Shown piece after piece: positions 19,135-29,630 of a DNA stretch of 64,000 bases (positions are counted from its first letter, which is position 1; the number at the start of each line of letters is the position of its first letter). The DNA is from Solibacillus merdavium. Lineage in GTDB: Bacteria > Bacillota > Bacilli > Bacillales_A > Planococcaceae. The notes under the pieces were generated by a model. It had not been told where the DNA came from. It saw only the letters and a list, made by a program, of their open reading frames with translations, and did no database searches. A program made the translations under genes and the position numbers. The DNA lies in assembly GCF_014836935.1 (NCBI RefSeq), contig NZ_JACSPW010000001.1:372001-436000 (forward strand), read 5' to 3'.

Positions 19135-22100
19135 TTGAAACAATTGTCAAAACAGGAAGGAAGACAAAAATTCCTACTATTAATCCAACAACTTGAATTA
19201 ACTGATGATGTCTACATGTCCTTTTTTGAAAATGGCACACTCGAACGAGTAACCGTCCATAAAAAGAAAAGAATTTGGCATTTTAAAATTAAAATAGAAA
19301 ATATTTTGCCATTCCAAGTGTATCAATTACTTCGTATGCGTCTAGCAGAGAAGTTTTCTCATATAGCCAATGTCCTATTAACAGTAGAATCCCACAATCC
19401 TGTAGTGAATGAGCAGCATATTCTTGACTATTGGCAAGTGGCAATTGAACAAATGGGTGACATGTCGCCATTATTGCGCGAAAACCTCATGAAACAAACA
19501 CCACGATGGACAGGTCATAAGCTTGTAGTGACATCGATGCTGGAAGTGGAATATTTATCATTAAAATCAAAGTATACGGAGAAAATTGCAGAATCCTATA
19601 AAACATTTGGTTTTCCACATATTCCGTTAGAATTCCAACTTATCGAAGAGTCGGATGAGTTCATCGCACAGCAGGAAGCTTTTTACGAGCAGCGTAAAGA
19701 AGAGGAAGAACGTTTGTCAAAACAGGCAATGGCCGATTTTGCAGCACGTGAAAAAGAGAAGGCGAATAATCCGGGTGCTGCGATGCAAGGAGATGCTCCA
19801 TTCCAAATTGGTGCACTTATAAAAAATCCAGAGCCAGTTGAAATCCGTACAGTGTTGGAAGAAGAGCGTTCAATTGTATTGGAAGGCTTTATTTTTGCTT
19901 GTGAAGTGAAGGAACTGAGAAGTGGCCGTTCATTATTGGAGCTTAAAATTTCCGACTACACCGATTCTCTACTCATAAAAATGTTCTCAAACGGTGACGA
20001 AGATGTTGTGAAAATGAAGCAAATAAGTAAAGGAATGTGGGTTCGTGTACGCGGCTCAATCCAACTTGATACATTTGCCCGTGATTTAGTTATGATGGTG
20101 AAGGATATTAATGAAATCAAGCATGAACCTCGTAAAGATCATGCTCCAGAAGGTGAAAAACGAGTTGAGCTTCATTTGCATACGCCGATGAGCCAGATGG
20201 ATGCTATGACGTCCGTTGATAAATTAGTTGCCCAAGCAGCAAAATGGGGGCATCCCGCAATTGCGATAACCGATCATGCAGTCGTGCAGGCATTCCCTGA
20301 TGCATATGCTGCAGGGAAGAAAAATGGCATAAAGGTTATTTATGGTGTGGAAGCAAACTTAGTGGATGACGGGAAGCCAATTGTGTATGATCCGATTGAT
20401 ATTGATTTGGAGGAAGCTACGTACGTCGTATTTGACGTAGAGACAACAGGTTTTTCAAATGTATATGATACGATTATCGAGCTAGCGGCTGTAAAAATAA
20501 AAAATGGCCAAGTTATAGATACGTTTGAACGTTTTTCAAATCCCCATCGCAAACTAACAGCAAAAATCATTGAACTTACACATATTACAGATGATATGCT
20601 CGTCAATGCACCAGAGCTTAATGATGTAATCCGTGAATTCCATGACTTTATTGGCGACGGGGTTGTCGTTGCCCACAATGCAGCGTTCGATTTAGGTTTC
20701 TTATATGTTGCCTACAAAAACGCAGGCATTGAAGTAAGGCATCCAGGTATTGATACGGTCGAGCTTTCCCGACTTGTAAATCCCGGACAAAAATCGCATA
20801 GCTTAAAAACATTAACGAAAAAATATAATATTGAATTAACACAGCATCACCGGGCAATTTACGATACGGAAGCTACCGGTGAACTATTCCTGCATTTACT
20901 CAAACAGTCCGCCGATTTAGGTATAAAAAACCTGATTGAAATGAATGACCATGTCGGCGGCGAAGAAGGATATAAGCAGGCACGCCCAAGTCACTGTACA
21001 GTATTGGCAGTGGATGATGCTGGCTTGAAAAATCTTTTCAAATTAATTTCGATATCGCACACGGAAACATTTTATCGAGTACCACGTATTCGCCGTTCGG
21101 ATCTGCAGCGGTTACGCCAAGGTTTAATTGTCGGTTCAGGCTGTTCGAATGGTGAGTTGTTTGAAACAATGATGAATAAAACACAGGAAGAAGCCGAACG
21201 CATTGCAAAGTTTTATGATTATTTGGAAGTCATGCCAAAACCTGTTTACTCTCAATTGGTTGATGGGGGTACGGTACATGATGAATGGGCTTTGGAGGAT
21301 ATTATTCGCCGTATCGTAAAACTTGGTAAAAAGTTGAACCTGCCTGTTGTTGCAACAGGAAATGTCCATTACCTGCATGAAACAGATGCAAAGTTCCGCC
21401 AAATTCTAGTCGGTTCGATGGGTGGTGCAAATCCACTGAATCGTAACCCTTTGCCAAAAGTCCACTTCCGTACGACAAATGAAATGTTGAAGGAATTCGA
21501 CTTTTTAGGACCAGATTTAGCGAAAGAAGTTGTTGTAACGAATACACAGCTAGTTGCAAATATGATTGGTGATGTAAAACCGATTAAAGATGACTTGTAT
21601 ACACCGAAAATTGAAGGTTCTGATGACGAAGTAACGAATTTAACATACGAAATGGCACATCTGATTTACGGGGAAAATTTACCGGAAATTGTACAAGCTC
21701 GAATCGATAAAGAGCTAAAATCCATTTTAGGACATGGATTTGGCGTTATTTATTTAATCTCGGCAAAGCTTGTAAAAAAATCATTGGCAGATGGATACTT
21801 AGTAGGTTCACGTGGTTCGGTCGGATCATCACTCGTTGCCACATTTATGGAAATTACTGAAGTGAATCCGTTGCCTCCGCATTATGTCTGCCCTAATTGT
21901 AAACATTCGGAGTTTATCGCAGATGGATCGGTTGCATCCGGTTATGACTTACCGAACAAAGAATGTCCAGAGTGTGGGGCACAGTATAAAAAAGACGGTC
22001 AGGATATCCCGTTCGAAACCTTCCTTGGATTTAAGGGAGATAAAGTACCCGACATCGATTTGAACTTCTCGGGAGAATATCAGCCGCAAGCCCATAATTA

Positions 22101-23469
22101 CACGAAGGTGCTTTTCGGTGAAGAATATGTATTCCGTGCTGGAACAATAGGGACAGTTGCGGAAAAGACAGCATATGGCTATGTAAAAGGTTATGGAAGC
22201 GATAATGGTATAACGTACCGCAATGCCGAAGTAGATCGCTTAGTTCAAGGATGTACAGGCGTAAAACGTACAACAGGGCAACACCCAGGCGGAATCATTG
22301 TTGTACCGGATTATATGGATATATATGATTTCTCTCCAGTACAGTTCCCTGCAGATGCGCAAGACTCTGAATGGAAAACAACTCACTTTGACTTCCATTC
22401 GATTCATGATAATATTTTAAAACTCGATATACTTGGTCACGATGATCCAACTGTAATTCGTATGTTACAGGATTTATCAGGAATTGATCCAAAGACAATT
22501 CCAACAGATGACCCAATTGTCATGAAAATTTTTAGTTCGACAGAGACACTTGGTGTGACAGATAAACAAATAGGTGCAAAAACAGGTACGCTTGGCATTC
22601 CTGAGTTTGGTACAAAGTTTGTTCGTCAAATGCTGGAAGAAACAAAACCAACGACATTTAGTGAACTTGTACAAATTTCCGGACTTTCTCATGGAACGGA
22701 CGTTTGGTTAGGAAATGCAGCCGAGCTTATTAAAGACGGTACTTGTGTATTAAAAGAAGTAATTGGCTGTCGTGACGATATTATGGTGTATTTAATCTAT
22801 CAGGATTTAGAGCCATCATTTGCCTTTAAAATTATGGAATCTGTACGTAAAGGAAAAGGCTTAACAGAAGAAATGGAAGCTGAAATGCGCGCGAAAAAAG
22901 TACCGGAATGGTATATCGATTCATGTAAAAAGATAAAATACATGTTCCCGAAAGCCCATGCCGCAGCCTATGTTTTAATGGCGGTACGTATCGCATGGTT
23001 TAAAGTCCACCATCCAATACTTTATTATGCAGCCTACTTTACAGTGCGTGCATCTGATTTTGATTTAATTGCGATGACACAGGGTTCTGTCATGATTCGT
23101 AAAAAAATTGATGAAATTAATATGAAGGGGCTCGATGCAGCTCCGAAAGAAAAAAGTTTGTTAACGGTTATGGAAATTGCGCTTGAAATGTGTGAACGAG
23201 GCATGAGCTTCAAGAAAGTGGATTTATACCGTTCACATGCGAGTGAGTTTATAATTGAAGGGAATTCGTTGATTCCACCGTTTGATGCGATACCTGGACT
23301 TGGTACAAACGTAGCAAAACAAATCGTAGAAGCGCGAAAAAACGGTGAATTCCTATCAAAAGAGGATTTACAGCAACGTGGTCGTGTATCGAAAACTTTA
23401 ATTGAGTACATGGATGAATTAGGCTGCCTTGAAGGTATGCCGGATGCCAATCAGCTTTCACTATTTTAA
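19135..23469 (+). CDS. polC: DNA polymerase III alpha subunit, Gram-positive PolC type
   Basis: Replicative polymerase of Bacillota, 1444 aa. An OB-fold region precedes a PHP domain starting near residue 343 ([14 protein letters not shown]). The DEDDh proofreading exonuclease, inserted in the PHP domain, begins FDVETTGF at residue 433. A four-cysteine zinc site (CPNC ... CPEC) lies near 919, and the polymerase palm follows with [12 protein letters not shown] and an [11 protein letters not shown] stretch. The start is uncertain: TTG 19135 aligns with the B. subtilis N-terminus (M-x-QLS), but TTG 19144 is better spaced from GAAAGGG. Confidence 0.97.
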   Translation: MKQLSKQEGRQKFLLLIQQLELTDDVYMSFFENGTLERVTVHKKKRIWHFKIKIENILPFQVYQLLRMRLAEKFSHIANVLLTVESHNPVVNEQHILDYWQVAIEQMGDMSPLLRENLMKQTPRWTGHKLVVTSMLEVEYLSLKSKYTEKIAESYKTFGFPHIPLEFQLIEESDEFIAQQEAFYEQRKEEEERLSKQAMADFAAREKEKANNPGAAMQGDAPFQIGALIKNPEPVEIRTVLEEERSIVLEGFIFACEVKELRSGRSLLELKISDYTDSLLIKMFSNGDEDVVKMKQISKGMWVRVRGSIQLDTFARDLVMMVKDINEIKHEPRKDHAPEGEKRVELHLHTPMSQMDAMTSVDKLVAQAAKWGHPAIAITDHAVVQAFPDAYAAGKKNGIKVIYGVEANLVDDGKPIVYDPIDIDLEEATYVVFDVETTGFSNVYDTIIELAAVKIKNGQVIDTFERFSNPHRKLTAKIIELTHITDDMLVNAPELNDVIREFHDFIGDGVVVAHNAAFDLGFLYVAYKNAGIEVRHPGIDTVELSRLVNPGQKSHSLKTLTKKYNIELTQHHRAIYDTEATGELFLHLLKQSADLGIKNLIEMNDHVGGEEGYKQARPSHCTVLAVDDAGLKNLFKLISISHTETFYRVPRIRRSDLQRLRQGLIVGSGCSNGELFETMMNKTQEEAERIAKFYDYLEVMPKPVYSQLVDGGTVHDEWALEDIIRRIVKLGKKLNLPVVATGNVHYLHETDAKFRQILVGSMGGANPLNRNPLPKVHFRTTNEMLKEFDFLGPDLAKEVVVTNTQLVANMIGDVKPIKDDLYTPKIEGSDDEVTNLTYEMAHLIYGENLPEIVQARIDKELKSILGHGFGVIYLISAKLVKKSLADGYLVGSRGSVGSSLVATFMEITEVNPLPPHYVCPNCKHSEFIADGSVASGYDLPNKECPECGAQYKKDGQDIPFETFLGFKGDKVPDIDLNFSGEYQPQAHNYTKVLFGEEYVFRAGTIGTVAEKTAYGYVKGYGSDNGITYRNAEVDRLVQGCTGVKRTTGQHPGGIIVVPDYMDIYDFSPVQFPADAQDSEWKTTHFDFHSIHDNILKLDILGHDDPTVIRMLQDLSGIDPKTIPTDDPIVMKIFSSTETLGVTDKQIGAKTGTLGIPEFGTKFVRQMLEETKPTTFSELVQISGLSHGTDVWLGNAAELIKDGTCVLKEVIGCRDDIMVYLIYQDLEPSFAFKIMESVRKGKGLTEEMEAEMRAKKVPEWYIDSCKKIKYMFPKAHAAAYVLMAVRIAWFKVHHPILYYAAYFTVRASDFDLIAMTQGSVMIRKKIDEINMKGLDAAPKEKSLLTVMEIALEMCERGMSFKKVDLYRSHASEFIIEGNSLIPPFDAIPGLGTNVAKQIVEARKNGEFLSKEDLQQRGRVSKTLIEYMDELGCLEGMPDANQLSLF

Positions 23470-23553
23470 GACGAAATTATATTGTAGCATACAGCAAAAG
23501 GCAATATTTGCATTCAATAAGCCTTTATGCTATGCTAAAATCAATAATTTGTT

Positions 23554-23676
23554 GATAGTTCGCCAGCAAAAGAGTGGGTTTTCCCGCTCTTTTCTGTTGT
23601 TTACACAACTATTTATCTTCATTCAGCAAGCGTTTTAAAACGCTTGCTGAATGAAGATAAACCACTGGCGAATATC
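23554..23676. repeat. Large palindromic element E1 after polC
   Basis: A perfect 50-bp palindrome at 23612-23661 with arms beginning TTTATCTTCATTCAGC and a central TTTTAAAA. Outer arms GATAGTTCGCCAG (23554-23566) and CTGGCGAATATC (23665-23676) are also complementary, and the polC terminator hairpin sits between the left outer and inner arms. Related elements are at 31967-32051 and 44112-44170. It occupies much of the 302-base polC-rimP gap. Confidence 0.8.
23568..23593 (+). terminator. Rho-independent terminator after polC
   Basis: Eleven-pair stem AAAAGAGTGGG / CCCGCTCTTTT (one G-T pair), TTTT loop. It lies inside the larger palindromic element. Confidence 0.82.
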
Positions 23677-23771
23677 ACAAATTTCAATTGAAACAATTCA
23701 ATGAATACTCGTCTTTTGTTTAACAAATAACATCATGATTTTTAAGAGACAAAGACGCTAGGGAGGATACG

Positions 23772-24257
23772 ATGAGCAAAGTTACGTCGATCATTGAAGA
23801 GCTAGTGACACCGATCGTGGAAGAGCTTGAATTAGAATTAGTTGATATCGAGTTCCTAAAAGAAGGACGCGACTGGTTCCTTCGTATTTACGTTGATACA
23901 CCTGAGGGCGGCATTGATATTTTACAATGCGCACAAGTGAGTGAACGTTTAAGCGAGAAACTGGATGAAAACGATCCAATCGAGCAAAACTATTATTTAG
24001 AAGTTTCTTCACCAGGAGCCGAACGTCCATTAAAAAAACAACAGGACTTTGAAAAAGCAATCGGCAAATACATTTTTGTAAAAACTTATGAGCCAATTAA
24101 GGATTTAAAAGAATTCTATGGTTATTTACGCGCATATACAGATGAATATTTAGAGATCGAATTCCGTATTAAAACACGTAAAGTTACAGTACAAATTGAA
24201 AAAGAAAAAATTGCGCAGGCACGTCTTGCCATCGATTTTTCAGATAAGCAAATTTAG
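23772..24257 (+). CDS. rimP: Ribosome maturation factor RimP
   Basis: Assists 30S subunit maturation. It has 161 residues with the N-terminal alpha/beta domain (ELVDIEFLKEGRDWFLRIYVD), the conserved ISERLS-like segment QVSERLSEKLDE and LEVSSPGAERPL, then an Sm-like C-terminal domain. It is the first gene of the nusA-infB operon, the normal place. The ribosome-binding site is AGGGAGGATACG, and nusA follows after 13 bases. Confidence 0.96.
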   Translation: MSKVTSIIEELVTPIVEELELELVDIEFLKEGRDWFLRIYVDTPEGGIDILQCAQVSERLSEKLDENDPIEQNYYLEVSSPGAERPLKKQQDFEKAIGKYIFVKTYEPIKDLKEFYGYLRAYTDEYLEIEFRIKTRKVTVQIEKEKIAQARLAIDFSDKQI

Positions 24258-24270
24258 GAGTGAAAACAAA

Positions 24271-25398
24271 ATGAGTAGTGAATTACTAGATGCCCTAACT
24301 GCCCTTGAAGAGCAGAAAGGTATTTCAAGAGATGTATTGATTGAAGCGATTGAAGCGGCTTTAGTAACTGCGTATAAACGTAACTTCAACCAAGCACAAA
24401 ACGTTCGTGTCGACCTTAACCTTGAAACAGGTTCAATGGTCGTTTATTCGCGTAAAGACGTAGTGGAAGAAGTAGAAGACGATCGCTTAGAAATCGCATT
24501 GGAAGATGCGAAGTTTATTAATGCAGCTTATGAAATTGGTGACATCGTAGAAGAAGAAGTAACACCACGTAACTTCGGGCGCATCGCAGCACAGACTGCA
24601 AAACAAGTTGTAACACAACGTGTACGTGAAGCAGAACGCGGTTTGATTTATGAAGAATATGTAGACCGTGAAGATGATATCGTTACTGGATTAATTGAGC
24701 GTCAAGATGCACGTAATATTTACGTATCCATCGGTAAAGTAGAAGCAGCATTACCAGTGAACGAACAAATTCAAGGTGAAGTGTATAAGCCAACTTCACG
24801 CATCCGTGTTTACATTACTAAAGTTGAGCGCACAACACGTGGTCCACAAGTAATCGTATCTCGTACTCATCCTGGATTACTGCGTCGTCTATTTGAAATG
24901 GAAGTTCCGGAAATTTATGATGGCACAGTTGAAATTAAATCAATTGCACGTGAAGCGGGAGACCGTTCAAAAATCTCTGTATATGCACATAATGAAGAAG
25001 TAGATCCTGTAGGCTCATGTGTTGGTGCAAAAGGTGCACGTGTGCAAACAATTGTAAACGAACTAAACGGCGAGAAAATCGATATCGTTGAATGGTCTGA
25101 GGATCCAGTCGTATTCGTTGCAAATGCATTAAGTCCTTCAAAAGTTTTAGACGTTCAAGTAAATGAAGAAGAAAAGTCAACAACGGTTGTTGTACCGGAT
25201 TATCAACTATCTTTAGCAATCGGTAAACGCGGTCAAAATGCACGTTTAGCCGCAAAATTAACTGGTTGGAAAATCGACATTAAGAGTGAAACTGATGCAC
25301 GTGAATTAGGAATCTATCCTTCTGAAACGAGCACATTCATACCACATGAAGATAATGAAGATGTACAATTTGATTTATATGGTGACGATGAAGAATAA
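24271..25398 (+). CDS. nusA: Transcription termination/antitermination factor NusA
   Basis: RNA polymerase-associated elongation factor affecting pausing, termination and antitermination. From ATG 24271 (behind TTAGGAGTG) it encodes 375 aa. It has an N-terminal RNAP-binding domain (SSELLDALTALEEQKGIS), an S1 domain near 135-200, and two KH domains containing GAKGARVQTI and IGKRGQNARLA. It lacks the long acidic repeats of E. coli NusA, as usual in Bacillota. Confidence 0.97.
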   Translation: MSSELLDALTALEEQKGISRDVLIEAIEAALVTAYKRNFNQAQNVRVDLNLETGSMVVYSRKDVVEEVEDDRLEIALEDAKFINAAYEIGDIVEEEVTPRNFGRIAAQTAKQVVTQRVREAERGLIYEEYVDREDDIVTGLIERQDARNIYVSIGKVEAALPVNEQIQGEVYKPTSRIRVYITKVERTTRGPQVIVSRTHPGLLRRLFEMEVPEIYDGTVEIKSIAREAGDRSKISVYAHNEEVDPVGSCVGAKGARVQTIVNELNGEKIDIVEWSEDPVVFVANALSPSKVLDVQVNEEEKSTTVVVPDYQLSLAIGKRGQNARLAAKLTGWKIDIKSETDARELGIYPSETSTFIPHEDNEDVQFDLYGDDEE

Positions 25399-25436
25399 TC
25401 ATCTGTTGGAATGATTTTGCAAGGAGGGTGAGCAAA

Positions 25437-25715
25437 ATGGTCGTTAATAGAAAAATTCCTTTACGTAAATGTGTCGCAACAGGTGAGATGCTTCCAAAAA
25501 AGTCAATGATTCGAGTCGTTCGTTCTAAAGAAGGCGAAGTAACAGTTGACATTACAGGAAAAAAATCCGGTCGTGGAGCATATGTTTCTAAAACGGAACA
25601 AGCGGTGGAAATCGCACGTAAAAAGAATATTTTAGATCGCCAGCTTGATGCAAAAGTGCCGGATGAAGTGTATGAGGAATTGCTGACACTAATCCGCAGG
25701 GAGTCGATTTTATGA
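25437..25715 (+). CDS. rnpM: RNase P modulator RnpM (YlxR)
   Basis: A 92-residue YlxR/RnpM protein with the signature RKCVATGEMLPKKSMIRVV and GRGAYVS. YlxR has been described as an RNase P-binding modulator in B. subtilis. The start is taken as ATG 25437 with AAGGAGGG upstream (an in-frame GTG overlaps the ribosome-binding site). Its stop overlaps the next gene by four bases. Confidence 0.92.
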   Translation: MVVNRKIPLRKCVATGEMLPKKSMIRVVRSKEGEVTVDITGKKSGRGAYVSKTEQAVEIARKKNILDRQLDAKVPDEVYEELLTLIRRESIL

Positions 25716-26020
25716 CAAACCCTGCATTGCTACAGCTATTAGGCTTAGCGGCACGTGCTCGAAAAACAATCTCTGGAGAAGAGCTTGTCATAAGGGAAAT
25801 TCGTAATGGCAAAGCTAAACTAGTATTTTTAGCATCGGATGCTTCAGCGAATACAAGTAAAAAAATTCAAGATAAATGTACGTTTTATAACGTTGAGTAT
25901 TATGTTTTCGGAGATCGATATGATCTTGGACATGCTACCGGGAAGGAAGCCCGTGTAGCGATTGCTATTACAGATAGCGGATTTGCTAAAAAAATGTCTA
26001 GTCTACTCAACGAAAATTAA
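25712..26020 (+). CDS. ylxQ: L7Ae-family RNA-binding protein YlxQ
   Basis: A 102-residue L7Ae/L30e-fold protein, a kink-turn RNA binder usually encoded between ylxR and infB. The family motifs are [18 protein letters not shown] and [18 protein letters not shown]. It overlaps ylxR by four bases and is followed 14 bases later by infB. The physiological RNA target is not known from the sequence. Confidence 0.92.
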   Translation: MTNPALLQLLGLAARARKTISGEELVIREIRNGKAKLVFLASDASANTSKKIQDKCTFYNVEYYVFGDRYDLGHATGKEARVAIAITDSGFAKKMSSLLNEN

Positions 26021-26034
26021 TCGGGGGTGAGCAG

Positions 26035-28542
26035 ATGAGCAAAGTAAGAGTTCATGAATATGCGAAAAAGGTAAATAAAACAAGTAAGGAAGTTATTGAG
26101 AAGCTTGCAAGTTTCAATCTGCCAGTGAAAAATCACATGGCGGTAATTGATGAACAGGCGGTATCAAAACTAAATTCTGTCTTTAAGCAAGCAGCAGAAC
26201 CAACGAAAGATTCTCCTGCAAAACCATCTGTCAAAGCTGTAAATGCATCGCCAAAACCTGGTGAGCAAGGGCAGAGAAACGCACAACAGAATCTAAAGCA
26301 GGATCGTCCACAATCTGCTTCAACTAACCAACAACCGAACAAACCAAGAAACGCCCAAGGGCAAACAAGATCGCAACAACCGAATAAACCGGCAAACGCC
26401 CAAGGGCAAACAAGATCGCAACAACCGAATAAACCGGCAAATGCCCAAGGGCAAACAAGATCACAACAACCGAACAAACCAGCAAATGCCCAAGGGCAAA
26501 CAAGACCGCAACAACCGAACAAATCAACAAATGCCCAAGGGCAAACAATATCGCAACAAGGCGAAAAACAAAGAAATGAAAAAGGTAACCAAAATCGAAA
26601 TATGACTCAAAATACTAATAACAACCGCAAAGGCGGAACGAACCAAAATAATAGTAATAATAAAGGCGGTAACACGCAGAATAAGGGTGGCTACCAACAA
26701 CGTAGAAAGCCAGGAATTAATGGCGGTAAACGTCGTACGCATCGCCCAGCACCGCAGCCAATGGTACAAAAAGAATTACCGGAAAAAATCACGTTCTACG
26801 AAAGCTTGTCAGTTGCAGAACTTGCAAAAAAATTACACCGTGAGCCATCGGAAATTATTAAAAAATTATTCATGCTTGGTGTAATGGCAACAATTAACCA
26901 AGAGTTAGACAAAGATGCGATTGAGCTTATTTGTGCTGACTACGGTGTAGAAGTGGAAGAAGAAATTCGTATCGACAAAACAGATTTAGATACGTACTTC
27001 GATGATTCAATCGTAGAAGTGGATGAAAATGCTTTAGAAGAGCGTCCACCAGTTGTAACAATCATGGGTCACGTTGACCACGGTAAAACAACTTTACTTG
27101 ACTCAATTCGTAACACAAAAGTAACTGCTGGCGAAGCAGGTGGTATCACTCAACATATCGGTGCTTACCAAGTTACTGAAAATGGCAAGAAAATTACGTT
27201 CTTAGATACACCAGGACACGCAGCATTCACTACAATGCGTGCGCGCGGAGCATCTATAACAGACATCGCGATTATCGTTGTAGCAGCTGATGACGGTGTA
27301 ATGCCTCAAACAGTAGAAGCAATCAACCATGCGAAAGCAGCCGAAGTACCAATTATCGTAGCTGTAAACAAAATGGATAAACCTTCAGCAAACCCTGACC
27401 GCGTTCAGCAAGAATTAACAGAGCATGGCTTAGTTCCTGAAGCATGGGGTGGAGAGACAGTCTTTGTTCCAATTTCAGCACTAAAAGGTGAAGGAATCGA
27501 TGAATTATTAGAAATGATTCTTTTAACTGCAGAAGTTGGGGAACTAAAAGCGAATCCGACTCGTGCTGCTATCGGTTCAGTAATCGAAGCACAATTAGAC
27601 AAAGGTCGCGGTGCTGTTGCAACATTATTAGTTCAAGATGGTTCATTACGTGTTGGTGACCCAATCGTAGTTGGTCACGCATATGGTCGTGTACGTGCTA
27701 TGGTAAACGATTTAGGTCGTCGTATTAAAACTGCTGGCCCATCAACTCCAGTAGAAATTACTGGTCTAAATGAAGTACCACAAGCGGGTGACCGTTTCGT
27801 TGTATTCCAAGACGAAAAAACAGCTCGTCAAGTTGGTGAGTCACGTTCAATGACTGCGATTCAAGCACAGCGTTCTGAAAAGCAACGTGTAACACTTGAT
27901 AACTTATTTGAACAAATGAGCCAAGGCGAGATGAAAGAATTAAACTTAATCGTAAAAGCAGACGTACAAGGTACAGTGGAAGCAATGGCTTCTTCATTAA
28001 TGAAAATTGATGTTGAAGGTGTTAACGTAAAAATCATCCACACAGGTGCGGGTGCTATTACAGAATCAGATATTTCACTTGCTGCTGCATCAAACGCTAT
28101 TGTTATCGGATTTAACGTACGTCCTGATACGAACGCTAAGCGTGCTGCGGATGAAGAAGGTGTAGATATTCGTCAACACCGTATCATCTATAAAGTAATC
28201 GAAGAAATCGAACAAGCGATGAAAGGGATGCTTGATCCAGAATACGAAGAAAAAATCGTTGGTCAAGCGGAAGTTCGTCAAACAATCAAAGTCTCTAAAG
28301 TCGGTACAATTGCAGGTTCATACGTTATTGAAGGTAAAATGGTACGCGATGCGGGTGTACGTGTAATCCGTGAAAACGTTGTTGTTTTTGAAGGCGAATT
28401 AGATTCATTAAAACGCTTTAAAGATGACGCAAAAGAAGTAGCAAAAGGCTATGAGTGTGGTATCACAGTTAAAAACTACAATGACATTAAAGAAGGCGAC
28501 ATTATCGAAGCCTTCGTAATGGAAGAGATTGTTCGTAAGTAA
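26035..28542 (+). CDS. infB: Translation initiation factor IF-2
   Basis: GTPase that brings initiator tRNA to the 30S subunit. It has 835 residues: an N-terminal IF2N domain ([17 protein letters not shown]), a long Gln/Asn/Lys-rich linker including a 15-residue tandem repeat at residues 102-175, a second IF2N domain (from about 250), then the G domain with [11 protein letters not shown] near 345, DTPGHAAF and NKMDKP. IF2 C-terminal domains follow. The stop overlaps the next gene start. The linker repeat is the only unusual part. Confidence 0.97.
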   Translation: MSKVRVHEYAKKVNKTSKEVIEKLASFNLPVKNHMAVIDEQAVSKLNSVFKQAAEPTKDSPAKPSVKAVNASPKPGEQGQRNAQQNLKQDRPQSASTNQQPNKPRNAQGQTRSQQPNKPANAQGQTRSQQPNKPANAQGQTRSQQPNKPANAQGQTRPQQPNKSTNAQGQTISQQGEKQRNEKGNQNRNMTQNTNNNRKGGTNQNNSNNKGGNTQNKGGYQQRRKPGINGGKRRTHRPAPQPMVQKELPEKITFYESLSVAELAKKLHREPSEIIKKLFMLGVMATINQELDKDAIELICADYGVEVEEEIRIDKTDLDTYFDDSIVEVDENALEERPPVVTIMGHVDHGKTTLLDSIRNTKVTAGEAGGITQHIGAYQVTENGKKITFLDTPGHAAFTTMRARGASITDIAIIVVAADDGVMPQTVEAINHAKAAEVPIIVAVNKMDKPSANPDRVQQELTEHGLVPEAWGGETVFVPISALKGEGIDELLEMILLTAEVGELKANPTRAAIGSVIEAQLDKGRGAVATLLVQDGSLRVGDPIVVGHAYGRVRAMVNDLGRRIKTAGPSTPVEITGLNEVPQAGDRFVVFQDEKTARQVGESRSMTAIQAQRSEKQRVTLDNLFEQMSQGEMKELNLIVKADVQGTVEAMASSLMKIDVEGVNVKIIHTGAGAITESDISLAAASNAIVIGFNVRPDTNAKRAADEEGVDIRQHRIIYKVIEEIEQAMKGMLDPEYEEKIVGQAEVRQTIKVSKVGTIAGSYVIEGKMVRDAGVRVIRENVVVFEGELDSLKRFKDDAKEVAKGYECGITVKNYNDIKEGDIIEAFVMEEIVRK
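26338..26559 (+). repeat. 45-bp tandem repeats inside infB
   Basis: About five 45-base units encoding [15 protein letters not shown] in the IF-2 linker. The middle units are nearly identical at the DNA level, indicating recent unit duplication. The change in protein length is in frame (15 residues per unit). Confidence 0.9.
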
Positions 28543-28820
28543 TGATTGTGTATGCAGAGATTGAATTCATCATTCAGACTGCCCACTCATTAAAAGAAAA
28601 GCGTGCTGTTCTACAACGAATGGTAATGCGGACGAAACAAAAGTTCAATGTTTCCGTTGCTGAAATTGACCATCAAGATGTATGGCAGCGTACAAGATTA
28701 GCACTTGTGTCAGTTGCTTCTTCCAAAGAAGCTGCTGAACGCGAGCTAATGCGTGCAGTACACTTTTTACAGTCAAATCCACAATGGGAACAGTTGGATT
28801 TTTATCGTGAATATTTGTAA
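28542..28820 (+). CDS. ylxP: YlxP family protein (DUF503)
   Basis: A 92-residue protein of the DUF503/YlxP family, with YAEIEFIIQTAHSLKEKRAV and the conserved NVSVAEIDHQD. It lies between infB and rbfA, its usual place, with its ATG overlapping the infB TAA by one base. It is associated with translation/ribosome operons; a biochemical activity is not established. Confidence 0.92.
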   Translation: MIVYAEIEFIIQTAHSLKEKRAVLQRMVMRTKQKFNVSVAEIDHQDVWQRTRLALVSVASSKEAAERELMRAVHFLQSNPQWEQLDFYREYL

Positions 28821-28878
28821 AGTCCACATATAGTGGAAATTAAAACATCAATTACGCAAGTTAAATGAGGTGACATTT

Positions 28879-29223
28879 ATGTCTCTACGTTCTAATCGAG
28901 TTGGCGAGCAAATGAAAAAGGAAATTACTGAAATCATTGCACGCAAAATCAAAGACCCACGCGTAGGTTTCGTTACAGTTACAGATGTAGCCGTAACAGG
29001 AGACTTACAGCAAGCAACTGTTTATATTACATCGTTAGGTAATGACCGAGAACGTTCGGAAACATTGCAAGCTTTAGAAAAAGCATCTGGTTTTATCCGT
29101 TCTGAAGTTGGTTCACGTATTCGCTTACGCCGTACGCCTGAACTAGCATTCGAATTCGATACAGCAATCGAATACGGTAATAAAATTGATGCATTACTAC
29201 GTGGATTACACGAAGATAAATAA
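28879..29223 (+). CDS. rbfA: 30S ribosome-binding factor RbfA
   Basis: KH-like cold-shock ribosome maturation factor acting on 16S rRNA processing. From ATG 28879 it is 114 aa, with [29 protein letters not shown] and [19 protein letters not shown], all family-typical. A GTG at 28870 is in frame but lies in the TGAGGTGA ribosome-binding site. A strong terminator follows, ending the rimP-rbfA operon. Confidence 0.96.
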   Translation: MSLRSNRVGEQMKKEITEIIARKIKDPRVGFVTVTDVAVTGDLQQATVYITSLGNDRERSETLQALEKASGFIRSEVGSRIRLRRTPELAFEFDTAIEYGNKIDALLRGLHEDK

Positions 29224-29230
29224 AACTAAG

Positions 29231-29267
29231 AAGTCTGCACTGCATAACTATGCAGGCAGACTTTTTT
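29231..29267 (+). terminator. Rho-independent terminator after rbfA
   Basis: Stem AAGTCTGC / GCAGACTT extended by an inner TGCAT/ATGCA stem, then a T run. Confidence 0.85.
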
Positions 29268-29342
29268 GTTTTAGAAGTTACTTTAAAATCAGAGGTTTTG
29301 TGAAGGAAATAAATTTTATGCTAAGGTAGAGTCACAATACAG

Positions 29343-29371
29343 CTGGAGCCACAACCTCAGGAAAGCGGGCA
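29343..29371. repeat. Probable remnant of the GC-rich structured repeat
   Basis: Words CTGGAGCCACAACCTCAGG and AAAGCGGG resemble the 3' half of the elements at 16.7 and 52.8 kb. Too short and diverged to be certain. Confidence 0.35.
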
Positions 29372-29385
29372 CTTCACTTTGATTA

Positions 29386-29575
29386 AATTTAAGGAGAAAT
29401 TCCGCTTATTTGGAAAATCGAGTGAAAAAAGGTCAAAATAGCGGTAGGAATTTCCTCTATTCACCTAAAAACCATTTAAAAATATGATTTTTCGATGAAT
29501 AAGGGAAATATCTACCCTTATTTCTCTCAAAATAAGACCTTATCTACAAATAACAGTAAAACTTACCGTTATTTT
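29386..29575 (+). repeat. Four-palindrome 190-bp element, copy B
   Basis: Palindromic units at 29386-29411, 29436-29461, 29498-29523 and 29548-29575; the third, with halves AATAAGGGAAA and TACCCTTATTT, is one of the most regular. Unit spacing equals that of copy A, and both copies are on the same strand. With the rbfA terminator and the small remnant upstream it accounts for most of the 407-base rbfA-truB gap; no separate promoter was recognised. Confidence 0.8.
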
Positions 29576-29630
29576 AATTTCGACTAACCTGGGATTCGCA
29601 CACATGGAGTACAAATAAAGGAGCAAGCAT

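Noticed and set aside
18944-19138. A 64-codon plus-strand open frame before polC
   Set aside because: It lies across palindromic units of the 190-bp repeat, has no ribosome-binding site and no protein-like composition.
26133-26522. A 129-codon antisense open frame in infB, rich in Cys/Phe/Trp repeats
   Set aside because: Mirror image of the IF-2 linker repeats; its periodicity comes from the coding strand and no start signal is present.
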